A stretch of 5,792 bases of DNA, taken from Candidatus Halomonas stercoripullorum (GTDB taxonomy: Bacteria; Pseudomonadota; Gammaproteobacteria; Pseudomonadales; Halomonadaceae). Of the stretch, positions 1 to 5,792 are shown in pieces; position 1 is the first letter of the stretch, and each line of letters starts with the position of its first letter. The notes beneath the pieces were generated by a model. That model saw only the letters and a list, made by a program, of their open reading frames with translations, was not told the DNA's origin and did no database searches. The stretch is taken from positions 1 through 5,792 of the forward strand of contig DXFC01000082.1 of NCBI GenBank assembly GCA_019114645.1, read 5' to 3'. Made by a program: the position numbers and the translations under genes.

Positions 1-137
1 AAGACACCAAACATGATGCCGCTGACCTGGAGCAGCTCTCGCGTGCCGAACTCTACACTCGTGCGCAAAAACTCAAGCTAGCCGGTCGCAGCCGCATGAC
101 CAAGGCACAACTGGTCGAAGCGCTAGCCAACGCCTAG
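1..137 (+). CDS. 3' end of a gene for a small protein with a C-terminal Rho_N/SAP-like domain (partial)
   Basis: The frame is open from the left edge (first full codon at base 3) to a TAG at 135-137, giving the last 44 residues. The segment LSRAELYTRAQKLKLAGRSR followed by MTKAQLVEAL has the two-helix pattern 'L(s/t)(k/r)xELYxxAxxLxIxGRSxMxKxxLIxAL'. I know this from the Rho termination factor N-terminal-like and SAP-like helix-extension-helix domains, often found at the C-terminus of small stress or 'plasmid stabilisation'-type proteins. Such domains usually bind nucleic acid, but the rest of this protein lies outside the window, so its role cannot be assigned. The reading frame is supported by the conserved pattern and by a stop codon followed closely by a terminator-like hairpin. 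The domain family is fairly likely; the function is unknown. Confidence 0.7.
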   Translation, partial: DTKHDAADLEQLSRAELYTRAQKLKLAGRSRMTKAQLVEALANA

Positions 138-138
138 A

Positions 139-165
139 TAAAAAAAGCCGGCCCAAAGGGCCGGC
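139..165 (-). terminator. Rho-independent terminator of acs
   Basis: An 8-bp perfect GC-rich stem, GCCGGCCC (147-154) with GGGCCGGC (158-165), closes a three-base AAA loop. On the minus strand it is followed by a run of seven T (plus-strand A at 140-146), the classic intrinsic terminator layout. It lies about 40 bases past the acs stop codon. The plus-strand side has no T-run, so termination of the left-hand plus-strand gene here would be less efficient, although the two genes converge on it. Confidence 0.9.
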
Positions 166-205
166 AAAGGTTCATTCCAACGAAAGCGATAACGATAAAG
201 ACCGC

Positions 206-2155
206 TTATTTATTGGCGCGATTCTCAATCAGTTCTTCCACTACGCTGGGATCAGCCAGGGTACTGGTATCGCCCAGACCATCGCACTCGTTGGCGGCAA
301 TCTTGCGCAGAATGCGGCGCATGATCTTGCCCGAACGGGTCTTGGGCAGATCGCTGGCCCACTGCAGGATGTCAGGCGAGGCAATCGGACCGATCTCGGT
401 ACGAATCCACTTGACCAGCTCTTTTTGCAGCTCTTCGCTAGGCTCGAAACCGTCGTTGAGCGTGACGTAGATGTAGATCCCCTGCCCCTTGATATCATGC
501 GGGAAGCCTACGACTGCCGCTTCGGCCACCGCCTCATGCGCTACCAGGGCAGACTCGATCTCGGCGGTGCCCATACGGTGCCCCGAAACGTTGAGGACAT
601 CATCGACACGACCGGTGATCCAGTAGTAGTCATCCTCGTCGCGGCGGGCGCCGTCACCGGTGAAGTACATTCCCGGGTAGGTCGCGAAGTACGTCTGGAT
701 GAAACGCTCGTGGTCACCCCAGATGGAGCGGGCAATGCCGGGCCAGGCGTCCAGGATGACCAGGTTGCCTTCAGCAACACCCTCGAGCAGATTGCCATCG
801 TTATCCACAATCCCCGCCTTGACGCCGAACAACGGCCGTGTGGCAGAGCCCGGCTTGAGATCGGTGGCTCCTGGCAGCGGGGCAATCAGGATGCCGCCGT
901 TTTCGGTCTGCCACCAGGTATCCACGATGGGGCACTGGGAATTACCCACTACGCGGTGATACCACTCCCACGCTTCGGGGTTGATCGGTTCGCCTACCGA
1001 ACCCAGCAAACGCAGCGACTCACGTGTGCTGGAGCTCATGACATCGTCACCCTGTGAACGCAGCGCGCGAATCGCGGTGGGTGCGGTGTAGAGAACGTTG
1101 ACCTTGTGCTTGTCGACGACTTCGCCCATGCGGCCATAGGTGGGGTAGCTCGGCACGCCTTCAAACATCAGCGTAATGCCACCATTGGCCAGGGGGCCAT
1201 AAACGATATAGCTGTGACCGGTGATCCAGCCCACGTCAGCGGTACACCAGTAAACATCGCCATCGTGGTAATCGAACACATACTGGTGAGTCAGGCTGGC
1301 ATAAACCATGTAGCCGCCAGTGGTGTGCTTGAGCCCTTTGGGCGCGCCGGTAGAACCTGAGGTGTAGAGAATGAAGAGCGGGTCTTCGGCATTCATCTCC
1401 TCGGGCGCACAGTCACTGGACTGCTTGTCGACCACTTCGTGATACCAGATGTCGCGACCTTCCTGCCAGTCGATCCCGCCGCCGGTACGCTTGACGACCA
1501 GCACCTTTTCGCAGACCTCGGTACCCTGGCGTGTCAGTGCAGCGTCGACGTTGTCCTTGAGCGGCACCTGCTTGCCACCACGTACGGACTCGTCAGCGGT
1601 AATCACCAACTTGGAGTTGGCGCCGACAACGCGCTGCGCCAGTGCGTCGGGAGAGAAGCCACCAAACACTACCGAGTGCACGGCACCGATACGGGCACAT
1701 GCCAGCATGGCGATTGCCGCTTCGGGGATCATCGGCATATAGAGAGTGACGACATCTCCTTTGCCAATACCGAGTTCTTTCAGCGCATTGGCGAGCTGAC
1801 AGGTCTTGGCGTGCAGCTCACGGTAGCTGATATGCTTGGATTCATTGGGGTCGTCACCTTCCCAGATGATCGCAGTCTGGTCACCACGTGTTTCCAGGTG
1901 CCGATCCAGGCAGCTGACACTGGCATTCAAGGTGCCATCTTCAAACCAGCGGATATCGACGTTTTGCGGATCAAAGGAGGTATTCTTGATCTTGGTCGGC
2001 GCCTTGAACCATTCGATGCGCTTGGCCTGCTCCGCCCAGAATCCGTCGGGATCATCAAGCGATTGTTGATACAGGGCTTGATACTTTTCATTATCAACCC
2101 AGGCTTTAGCGGCAGCATCGTCGCTTACCGGATAGATTTTCTGCTGATCGGTCAT
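206..2155 (-). CDS. acs: Acetyl-CoA synthetase (AMP-forming acetate--CoA ligase)
   Basis: This 649-residue cytoplasmic enzyme of the ANL adenylating superfamily converts acetate, ATP and CoA to acetyl-CoA, AMP and PPi through an acetyl-adenylate. It is the high-affinity route for acetate use. Motifs in order: the N-terminal Acs domain; the nucleotide-binding loop YTSGSTGAPKG at 264-274; GWITGHSYIVYGPLANG at 309-325; GEPINPEAW at 388-396; DTWWQTENGG at 412-421, whose second Trp (W415) matches the residue limiting the pocket to short acyl chains; the hinge region GRVDDVLNVSGHR at 515-527; and PKTRSGKIMRRILRK at 604-618, where K610 matches the catalytic lysine acetylated by Pat/AcuA-type enzymes (Lys609 in Salmonella). 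Length is close to the Salmonella enzyme (652). The start is an ATG with GGAAGAGG seven bases upstream. Downstream is a clear terminator; the SprT-like gene lies 151 bases upstream on the same strand. Regulation by reversible acetylation is inferred from the conserved lysine; no Pat or CobB gene is visible here. Confidence 0.98.
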   Translation of the reverse strand: MTDQQKIYPVSDDAAAKAWVDNEKYQALYQQSLDDPDGFWAEQAKRIEWFKAPTKIKNTSFDPQNVDIRWFEDGTLNASVSCLDRHLETRGDQTAIIWEGDDPNESKHISYRELHAKTCQLANALKELGIGKGDVVTLYMPMIPEAAIAMLACARIGAVHSVVFGGFSPDALAQRVVGANSKLVITADESVRGGKQVPLKDNVDAALTRQGTEVCEKVLVVKRTGGGIDWQEGRDIWYHEVVDKQSSDCAPEEMNAEDPLFILYTSGSTGAPKGLKHTTGGYMVYASLTHQYVFDYHDGDVYWCTADVGWITGHSYIVYGPLANGGITLMFEGVPSYPTYGRMGEVVDKHKVNVLYTAPTAIRALRSQGDDVMSSSTRESLRLLGSVGEPINPEAWEWYHRVVGNSQCPIVDTWWQTENGGILIAPLPGATDLKPGSATRPLFGVKAGIVDNDGNLLEGVAEGNLVILDAWPGIARSIWGDHERFIQTYFATYPGMYFTGDGARRDEDDYYWITGRVDDVLNVSGHRMGTAEIESALVAHEAVAEAAVVGFPHDIKGQGIYIYVTLNDGFEPSEELQKELVKWIRTEIGPIASPDILQWASDLPKTRSGKIMRRILRKIAANECDGLGDTSTLADPSVVEELIENRANK

Positions 2156-2162
2156 TGGCTAG

Positions 2163-2170
2163 CCTCTTCC
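2163..2170 (-). promoter_or_regulatory. Ribosome binding site of acs
   Basis: On the minus strand the sequence reads GGAAGAGG, seven bases before the acs ATG at 2155-2153. It is a good purine-rich Shine-Dalgarno and fixes the start codon. It can pair partly with CTCTC just upstream (plus-strand 2173-2177), which could fold the site into a small hairpin. I could not find a convincing sigma-70 promoter in the 151 bases before acs: a TTGAAC-like hexamer has only a TAAAAA at a 20-base spacing, and I saw no sigma-54 consensus. Confidence 0.7.
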
Positions 2171-2274
2171 AGGAGAGCACCCCTCTCGGTGAATGTTACC
2201 GGCTGCTTTATTTTTAGTGGCACCGGCACCAGAGTCGTTCAACAGGATATACCCTCGACGCGGGCCTTCCTCTT

Positions 2275-2362
2275 AGACCTTGGTATCAGGACTTTTCTCT
2301 TATTAATCATTGGGTTGCAGCCACCCCCTCCAAGCCCACCAAGGGTTGATAGACCAAGGTCT
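2275..2362. repeat. 10-bp perfect inverted repeat / two near-palindromic sites flanking the sprT stop codon
   Basis: AGACCTTGGT at 2275-2284 is the exact reverse complement of ACCAAGGTCT at 2353-2362, with a 68-base spacer. The right arm lies in the palindrome AGACCAAGGTCT (2351-2362, all 10 bases flanking the central AA are symmetric). The left copy, AGACCTTGGTAT, matches that palindrome's reverse complement at 10 of 12 positions. One copy is inside the sprT coding end and the other in the sprT-acs gap. It could be a pair of operator sites acting on acs, a long-range RNA stem in a read-through transcript, or coincidence. Confidence 0.4.
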
Positions 2363-2876
2363 GAGCACACGACAAACAGCGATAGCGCCGTCCGTTGCGG
2401 ACCAGTGAATGGCGCCGAGCAGTAAAGAAATGTTCCTGGCAGCCACAATGATAGCGGTGCGGAGTCGGGCTTGCCCTGCCAGTATCGAAGCAGTGCGTGA
2501 CCCGCGCCTCAATACCGAACAGCTGCTCCATCACAGTGCGCCATTCGTGCCCATGAGGACGGGCCTTGTGCCCGTCACTTAGATGCCGTACCAGCCAGTG
2601 CGCCATTTCATGCGGCACCACATCGACCAGGAAGGCCCGCCGATTTTCGCGATACAGCACGGGGTTGAAACGCAATCCACCCCGGCCATAGTGCGCCTGG
2701 CCGGCACACTTGCCACGCAGATCACACCACACCTGGGGACGTGGCAGTTCAGGATGATAGTCACGGCACAGTTGCCAGGCGGCTTCCACCCGATCAAGCA
2801 GGGCTTGATGCAGAGCAGGATCGTCGAGGCTCGCAAGCCAGCGGGAACAAGGATCAGGAAGCGCGGGTTGTTTCAT
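2307..2876 (-). CDS. sprT: SprT-family zinc metalloprotease-like protein
   Basis: This 189-residue protein has the SprT layout. An N-terminal helical segment is followed by VVPHEMAHWLVRHL (86-99), which contains the HExxH zinc-protease motif (H89, E90, H93). PHGHEW at 107-112 supplies the expected third zinc ligand, H108. A C-terminal zinc ribbon has C144-x-C146 and C167-xx-C170. Overall it closely follows E. coli SprT (165 residues), including the 'CxCQEH...RRH...RYRCxxC' pattern. The family is related to eukaryotic Spartan/SPRTN and yeast Wss1, which degrade DNA-protein crosslinks; the bacterial role is not well established, so a DNA-repair protease function is inference. An in-frame TAG lies two codons upstream (plus-strand 2883-2885), so the ATG at 2876 is the first possible ATG. 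No good Shine-Dalgarno precedes it: the nearest GGAG is 17 bases away, so initiation may be weak or leaderless. It diverges from the YecA-like gene and precedes acs with no obvious terminator between. Confidence 0.93.
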   Translation of the reverse strand: MKQPALPDPCSRWLASLDDPALHQALLDRVEAAWQLCRDYHPELPRPQVWCDLRGKCAGQAHYGRGGLRFNPVLYRENRRAFLVDVVPHEMAHWLVRHLSDGHKARPHGHEWRTVMEQLFGIEARVTHCFDTGRASPTPHRYHCGCQEHFFTARRHSLVRNGRRYRCLSCAQTLVYQPLVGLEGVAATQ

Positions 2877-2880
2877 GGGG

Positions 2881-2889
2881 TGCTAGAAT
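2881..2889 (+). promoter_or_regulatory. Extended -10 promoter for the YecA-like gene
   Basis: TGCTAGAAT fits the extended -10 pattern TGnTATAAT with one mismatch in the hexamer. The region 16-18 bases upstream shows no TTGACA-like -35, which is common for extended -10 promoters. Transcription would start near 2895-2897 and give a leader of about 65 bases before the ATG at 2961. The site sits only a few bases upstream of the divergent sprT start. This 84-base intergenic region (2877-2960) showed no other clear element, and I could not place a sprT promoter. Confidence 0.45.
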
Positions 2890-2960
2890 GACGCTCCATC
2901 CCGGCTACGTCCAGCCCTGCCTGGCCGCCGCCCGCTTCACGCAGCCATATGAGATGTCGA

Positions 2961-3623
2961 ATGTCCGAGACTCCTTTGCCCCACCCTTTGCTCGAAGATG
3001 CCGAGCTAGAGCGCCTTGACATCTTTCTCGACTCCGAACGCGTTGATGCCGATGCGCTGGACCTGATTGCAGCACACGGCTTTTTGCTGGCTCTGGCCGT
3101 GGCACCACGCGAGGTCGAAAGTGCCACCTGGATCCCGGAGCTGTTCCATGGCGAGCCAGAGTTCACCAACCCCGCCGAGCGGCGCGACATCCTGGGGCTA
3201 CTGGAAGCCCTGCGCGCCAATGCCATCGCGGTACTGGAACAGGGCGGGCTGCCGGAGCTGCCTTTCGAACTGACACTGGGCGGCCTGCCAGCGGAGGAGA
3301 CTCCCATCGGCGACTGGTGCGCAGGCTTCATGGAAGGCGTCTTTCTCGACGAAGCGGCCTGGTTCGAGCAGGACGAAGAAGAGGTTGCTACCTTGCTGCT
3401 ACCCTTCATGGCGCTTTCCGGCCTGTTCGACGACGAAGCGGACATGGCCGAGATCACTGCCGACAGCGTGCGCCTGGAGTCGCTGGCCGGTCAGCTCCCC
3501 GACCTGGTACTCGATCTTTACCTGCATTACCGGGTTCCGCCGGAAACGCCCAAGCCCATACCGCGCAAGAAGAAGCCCGCCGGGCCCCGCCCAGGCAAGG
3601 GCAAACCTGGCCATAAGCGCTAA
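2961..3623 (+). CDS. YecA/YgfB (UPF0149) family protein with basic C-terminal tail
   Basis: The predicted 220-residue protein is mostly acidic and helical. Family signatures are AHGFLLALAVAP (38-49), matching the 'hGFLtAlxxgP' segment, and DWCAGFMEG (118-126), matching the 'WCxGFxxG' segment of YecA/YgfB proteins, followed by an acidic stretch with WFEQDEEEV (134-142) and LLPFMALSGLFDDE (146-159). The function of most members is unknown; Pseudomonas YgfB has been linked to control of the ampDh3/AlpA regulatory pathway, but this protein cannot be equated with it. E. coli YecA ends in a cysteine-rich SEC-C zinc motif. Here the end is a Pro/Lys/Arg-rich tail from about residue 193, with RKKK at 202-205 and GKGKPGHKR at 212-220, and no cysteines. 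An in-frame ATG at 2949 would add four residues (MRCR), but the start at 2961 has GAG about seven bases upstream and begins MSETPLPHPL like relatives I recall. It diverges from sprT and precedes plsB by 55 bases with a terminator-like element between. Confidence 0.88.
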   Translation: MSETPLPHPLLEDAELERLDIFLDSERVDADALDLIAAHGFLLALAVAPREVESATWIPELFHGEPEFTNPAERRDILGLLEALRANAIAVLEQGGLPELPFELTLGGLPAEETPIGDWCAGFMEGVFLDEAAWFEQDEEEVATLLLPFMALSGLFDDEADMAEITADSVRLESLAGQLPDLVLDLYLHYRVPPETPKPIPRKKKPAGPRPGKGKPGHKR

Positions 3624-3626
3624 TCT

Positions 3627-3661
3627 GGCATTACTGCGGCCGCTAATTACCTTGTTTTTTT
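3627..3661 (+). terminator. Probable Rho-independent terminator after the YecA-like gene
   Basis: Just past the stop codon, GGcATTActGC (3627-3637) can pair with GCTAATtaCC (3642-3651) around a GGCC loop, with small internal bulges. It is followed by TTGTTTTTTT (3652-3661). The T-run is strong but the stem is imperfect and AT-rich in the middle, so it may be a partial terminator or attenuator. It would separate the YecA-like gene from plsB. CGCTAAT occurs twice (3618-3624 and 3641-3647), so an alternative hairpin using the stop-codon region is possible. Confidence 0.55.
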
Positions 3662-3667
3662 AACCTC

Positions 3668-3671
3668 GAGG
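3668..3671 (+). promoter_or_regulatory. Ribosome binding site of plsB
   Basis: GAGG lies seven bases before the ATG at 3679-3681. An in-frame TAA at 3661-3663 rules out any farther upstream start, so this site and ATG define the N-terminus of PlsB. No promoter was recognised in the short gap before it. plsB may depend on read-through past the 3627-3661 element or on a promoter inside the YecA-like gene. Confidence 0.7.
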
Positions 3672-3678
3672 CGACCTG

Positions 3679-5792
3679 ATGGTGCTGCTCCGCCCCCTGC
3701 TCACGGCGCTTCACGCGCCGCTCAAACGCTTTATCACGGCCTGGGTAGAAGCGCGCCTTATCGAGCCCACCCCAGAGGAGTTGGCACAAACCCTCGACCC
3801 CACACGCCCGACCCTCTACGTGTTACCCCACCCGGCACTATCCGATGCGCTACTGCTCGACGTACTCTGCCAACGCCATGGGCTACCGCCGGCACACGGC
3901 CAAATACAGCTGGGTGGCTTCGAGCTGCCGGCTTATGTTGCCCTGCCTGCCCATCAGCGACGCCTGTGGCGGCGTAAGCAACCACACTTGGGCCCCTTCC
4001 ATCAGGCCCTGGCCTACCTGACCCAGCATGATGATGCCGATATTCAGGCGGTTCCCGTCAGCATTTTCTGGGGCCGCGCTCCCGGCAAGCGTTTCGGTTT
4101 CTGGCATCTGCTGGCCGCCGATAGCTGGCAACTGGCCGGACGACTACGCCGTGCGCTCTCGGTACTCATCAACGGCAAGAGCGTAGAGGTGCATTTCGGG
4201 GCGCCGCTGCAGCTACGTGACCTGCTTGATGAACGCGGTCCTGCTATCGCCAATCGCAAGGGGGCCCGCCTGTTGCGTGTGCACTTCCGCCGCATGCGCA
4301 CCCGTGTACTCGGCCCCGATCTCTCACACCGTCGCACCCTGATCGAAGGTGTCGCCAGAAGCCCTGAAGTACGCCGCGTGATCGACGAGCTGGCAGCCTC
4401 CGAGCGACGCTCCCCTGAACGCCTGCAGCGTCGTGCCTTGCGCTATGGTAAAGAAATCGCCTCGAACATGACCTATCCGGTGTTGCGCTTCATGGATGGG
4501 TTACTGCGCCGACTATGGAACCGGCTCTACGACGGTGTTGAAACGAAGGGACTGGAACGGATCAAGCAACTGGCGGGTGATCACACTCTGGTATATGTGC
4601 CTTGCCACCGCAGCCACATCGACTACCTGCTGCTCTCTTACGTGCTCTATCACGCTGGCCTGATGCCACCGCATATCGCTGCCGGCCGCAACCTCAACAT
4701 GCCCTTGATCGGCCCCTTGCTGCGACGCGGCGGGGCTTTTTTCATGCGCCGCAGCTTCCGTGACAAACCGCTCTACGCAGCAGTGTTCAACGAATACCTG
4801 CACCGTTTGCTGGCGCGTGGTTACCCCCTGGAGTACTTCATCGAAGGTGGCCGCTCGCGTAGCGGACGCATGTTGGCGCCGCGACCCGGTATGCTGTCGA
4901 TGACATTGCGCTCTTTTCATCGCAGCGCAACCGGTAGCAACCCGACCAAGTTGGCCTTCATTCCGGTCTATATCGGTTATGAGCGCATTCTCGAAAGCGC
5001 CAGCTACCAGCATGAGCTGCGTGGTGGCAAAAAGCGCAAGGAGTCCCCCCTGGCGCTGCTGCGGGTGGTGAAAAAGATACGTCAACCCTTCGGCAAGGTG
5101 ACGGTCAACGTGGGTGAACCCCTGCGGCTTGGTGCCTGGCTTGATGCGCACACGCCCGACTGGGCGCAGCACACTGCCGAGAAACCACCCTGGCTAACGA
5201 CGGCCGTACCACAACTGGGCATCGAACTGGCCCGCCGCATCAATGCGGCGGCAGCACTCAATCCGGTCAACCTGGTAGCTCTGGTGCTCCTCGCTACTCC
5301 GCACGCCGCCATCGAGGCGAGCTTGATGTCGCGCCAGCTGGCCTTGCTCGTTGCGCTACAGCGCCATCACCCTGGCGGGCAGCATATCAGCCTTCCCGAC
5401 GGCAACCCCGAGGACTGGATTGAACAGGTCGTCATGCTGGATATGATCGAACGTCGCCAGCACCCGCTTGGCGACATTCTGGTAGCCAAGCCGGAACAGG
5501 CCAGTCTGCTGATGTGGTATCGCAACAACGTCTTGCACCTCTTCGCCCTGGCCAGCCTGACCGCCTTTGCCTTTCGCCATGTCTCACGGCATAGCCTGGA
5601 TAGCCTGCTGGAACGACTCACCCCCAGTTGGCCGATTCTGGCCCGCGAACTATTCCTGAAACCCGAAGCCTTGCCCCAGAGTCTGCCCCAGGTACTGGAC
5701 ACCCTGAGTCATTCAGGACTCCTGATCGCTGATGCCGACGGCTGGCAACGCTCCAGCACGCTGGAGGCCGGGGAGCAGCTCAACCTGCTGGG
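3679..5792 (+). CDS. plsB: Glycerol-3-phosphate 1-O-acyltransferase PlsB (3'-truncated by window edge)
   Basis: The frame stays open from ATG 3679 to the window end: 704 full codons against 807 residues in E. coli PlsB, so roughly the last 100 residues are missing. PlsB is an inner-membrane enzyme that moves an acyl chain from acyl-ACP or acyl-CoA to position 1 of sn-glycerol 3-phosphate, making lysophosphatidate, the first committed step of phospholipid synthesis. All four acyltransferase blocks are present: HRSHID at 310-315 (catalytic H310 and D315, E. coli H306/D311), GAFFMRRSFR at 352-361 (R358), EYFIEGGRSRSGR at 385-397 (E389) and FIPVYIGYE at 427-435. Further matches to E. coli PlsB are PVSIFWGRAPG (126-136), NVGEPL (477-482) and WYRNN (613-617). 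Key residues are intact and I saw no frameshift. The start follows GAGG by seven bases, with an in-frame stop just upstream. Expression may be set by the terminator-like element upstream; that is inference. Confidence 0.97.
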   Translation, partial: MVLLRPLLTALHAPLKRFITAWVEARLIEPTPEELAQTLDPTRPTLYVLPHPALSDALLLDVLCQRHGLPPAHGQIQLGGFELPAYVALPAHQRRLWRRKQPHLGPFHQALAYLTQHDDADIQAVPVSIFWGRAPGKRFGFWHLLAADSWQLAGRLRRALSVLINGKSVEVHFGAPLQLRDLLDERGPAIANRKGARLLRVHFRRMRTRVLGPDLSHRRTLIEGVARSPEVRRVIDELAASERRSPERLQRRALRYGKEIASNMTYPVLRFMDGLLRRLWNRLYDGVETKGLERIKQLAGDHTLVYVPCHRSHIDYLLLSYVLYHAGLMPPHIAAGRNLNMPLIGPLLRRGGAFFMRRSFRDKPLYAAVFNEYLHRLLARGYPLEYFIEGGRSRSGRMLAPRPGMLSMTLRSFHRSATGSNPTKLAFIPVYIGYERILESASYQHELRGGKKRKESPLALLRVVKKIRQPFGKVTVNVGEPLRLGAWLDAHTPDWAQHTAEKPPWLTTAVPQLGIELARRINAAAALNPVNLVALVLLATPHAAIEASLMSRQLALLVALQRHHPGGQHISLPDGNPEDWIEQVVMLDMIERRQHPLGDILVAKPEQASLLMWYRNNVLHLFALASLTAFAFRHVSRHSLDSLLERLTPSWPILARELFLKPEALPQSLPQVLDTLSHSGLLIADADGWQRSSTLEAGEQLNLL

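Noticed and set aside
425..1057. A 210-codon plus-strand open frame inside acs
   Set aside because: Antisense to conserved acs motifs, no Shine-Dalgarno and no family resemblance.
2218..2233. TGGCACCGGCACC resembling a sigma-54 promoter
   Set aside because: The -12 TTGC element is missing at the required spacing and the orientation points away from acs.
2275..2300. AGaCCT...AGGaCT hairpin followed by TTTTCTCTT as a plus-strand terminator
   Set aside because: The stem has a mismatch, the T-run is broken, and there is no plus-strand gene upstream for it to end.
1439..2425. A 328-codon open frame on the plus strand opposite acs and the end of sprT
   Set aside because: It runs antisense through well-conserved acs codons, crosses the gene boundary, has no recognisable domain and is the kind of shadow frame expected in GC-rich genes.
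2873..3457. A 194-codon minus-strand open frame, very rich in serine, opposite the YecA-like gene
   Set aside because: The serine/arginine-rich composition is what results from reading the opposite strand of an acidic, alanine-rich gene; it also overlaps the sprT start.
3636..3643. GCGGCCGC as a possible cloning-vector remnant (NotI site)
   Set aside because: An eight-base palindrome occurs by chance in GC-rich DNA, and the flanks are continuous with normal genes and part of a terminator-like hairpin.
4513..5172. A 219-codon minus-strand open frame inside plsB
   Set aside because: Lies opposite the catalytic blocks of plsB, which are clearly conserved on the plus strand; no independent coding evidence.
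1..5792. CRISPR arrays, transposon ends, tRNA genes, toxin-antitoxin or defence genes
   Set aside because: Reading both strands showed no repeated spaced units, no transposase or integrase motifs, no tRNA-like cloverleaf and no small gene pairs; the window is filled with housekeeping genes.

Overview
The window looks like ordinary chromosomal DNA of a gammaproteobacterium. Base composition is moderately GC-rich, roughly 60 % by eye. The proteins resemble those of the Halomonadaceae (Halomonas and relatives) as I remember them; that assignment is inference and was not searched. There are no tRNA or rRNA genes, insertion sequences, CRISPR repeats or phage genes.

Layout from left to right. (1) Bases 1-137 hold the 3' end of a plus-strand gene whose product ends in a Rho_N/SAP-like helical domain. 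(2) A strong hairpin with a T-tract on the minus strand (139-165) ends the acs transcript and separates it from gene 1. (3) acs (206-2155, minus) encodes a complete AMP-forming acetyl-CoA synthetase. (4) Upstream of it on the same strand, after 151 bases, is a complete SprT-family zinc metalloprotease-like gene (2307-2876, minus). (5) After an 84-base divergent intergenic region with an extended -10 promoter on the plus strand comes a YecA/YgfB (UPF0149) family gene (2961-3623, plus) with an unusual basic tail. (6) A probable terminator precedes (7) plsB (3679 to beyond the right edge, plus), the membrane-bound glycerol-3-phosphate acyltransferase that starts phospholipid synthesis.

Functionally this is a housekeeping neighbourhood. 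Acs turns acetate into acetyl-CoA, which feeds the TCA/glyoxylate cycles and fatty-acid synthesis. PlsB uses the resulting acyl chains to make lysophosphatidate. The SprT-like and YecA-like proteins are poorly characterised in bacteria. The link between acs and plsB is only metabolic: they are on opposite strands and there is no evidence of co-regulation.

I found no convincing previously undescribed system. The items most worth a second look are small: a 10-bp inverted repeat around the sprT stop that could be a pair of palindromic operators, two mutually exclusive hairpins at the end of the YecA-like gene before plsB, the basic C-terminal tail of the YecA-like protein, and alternative small hairpins around the acs ribosome binding site.
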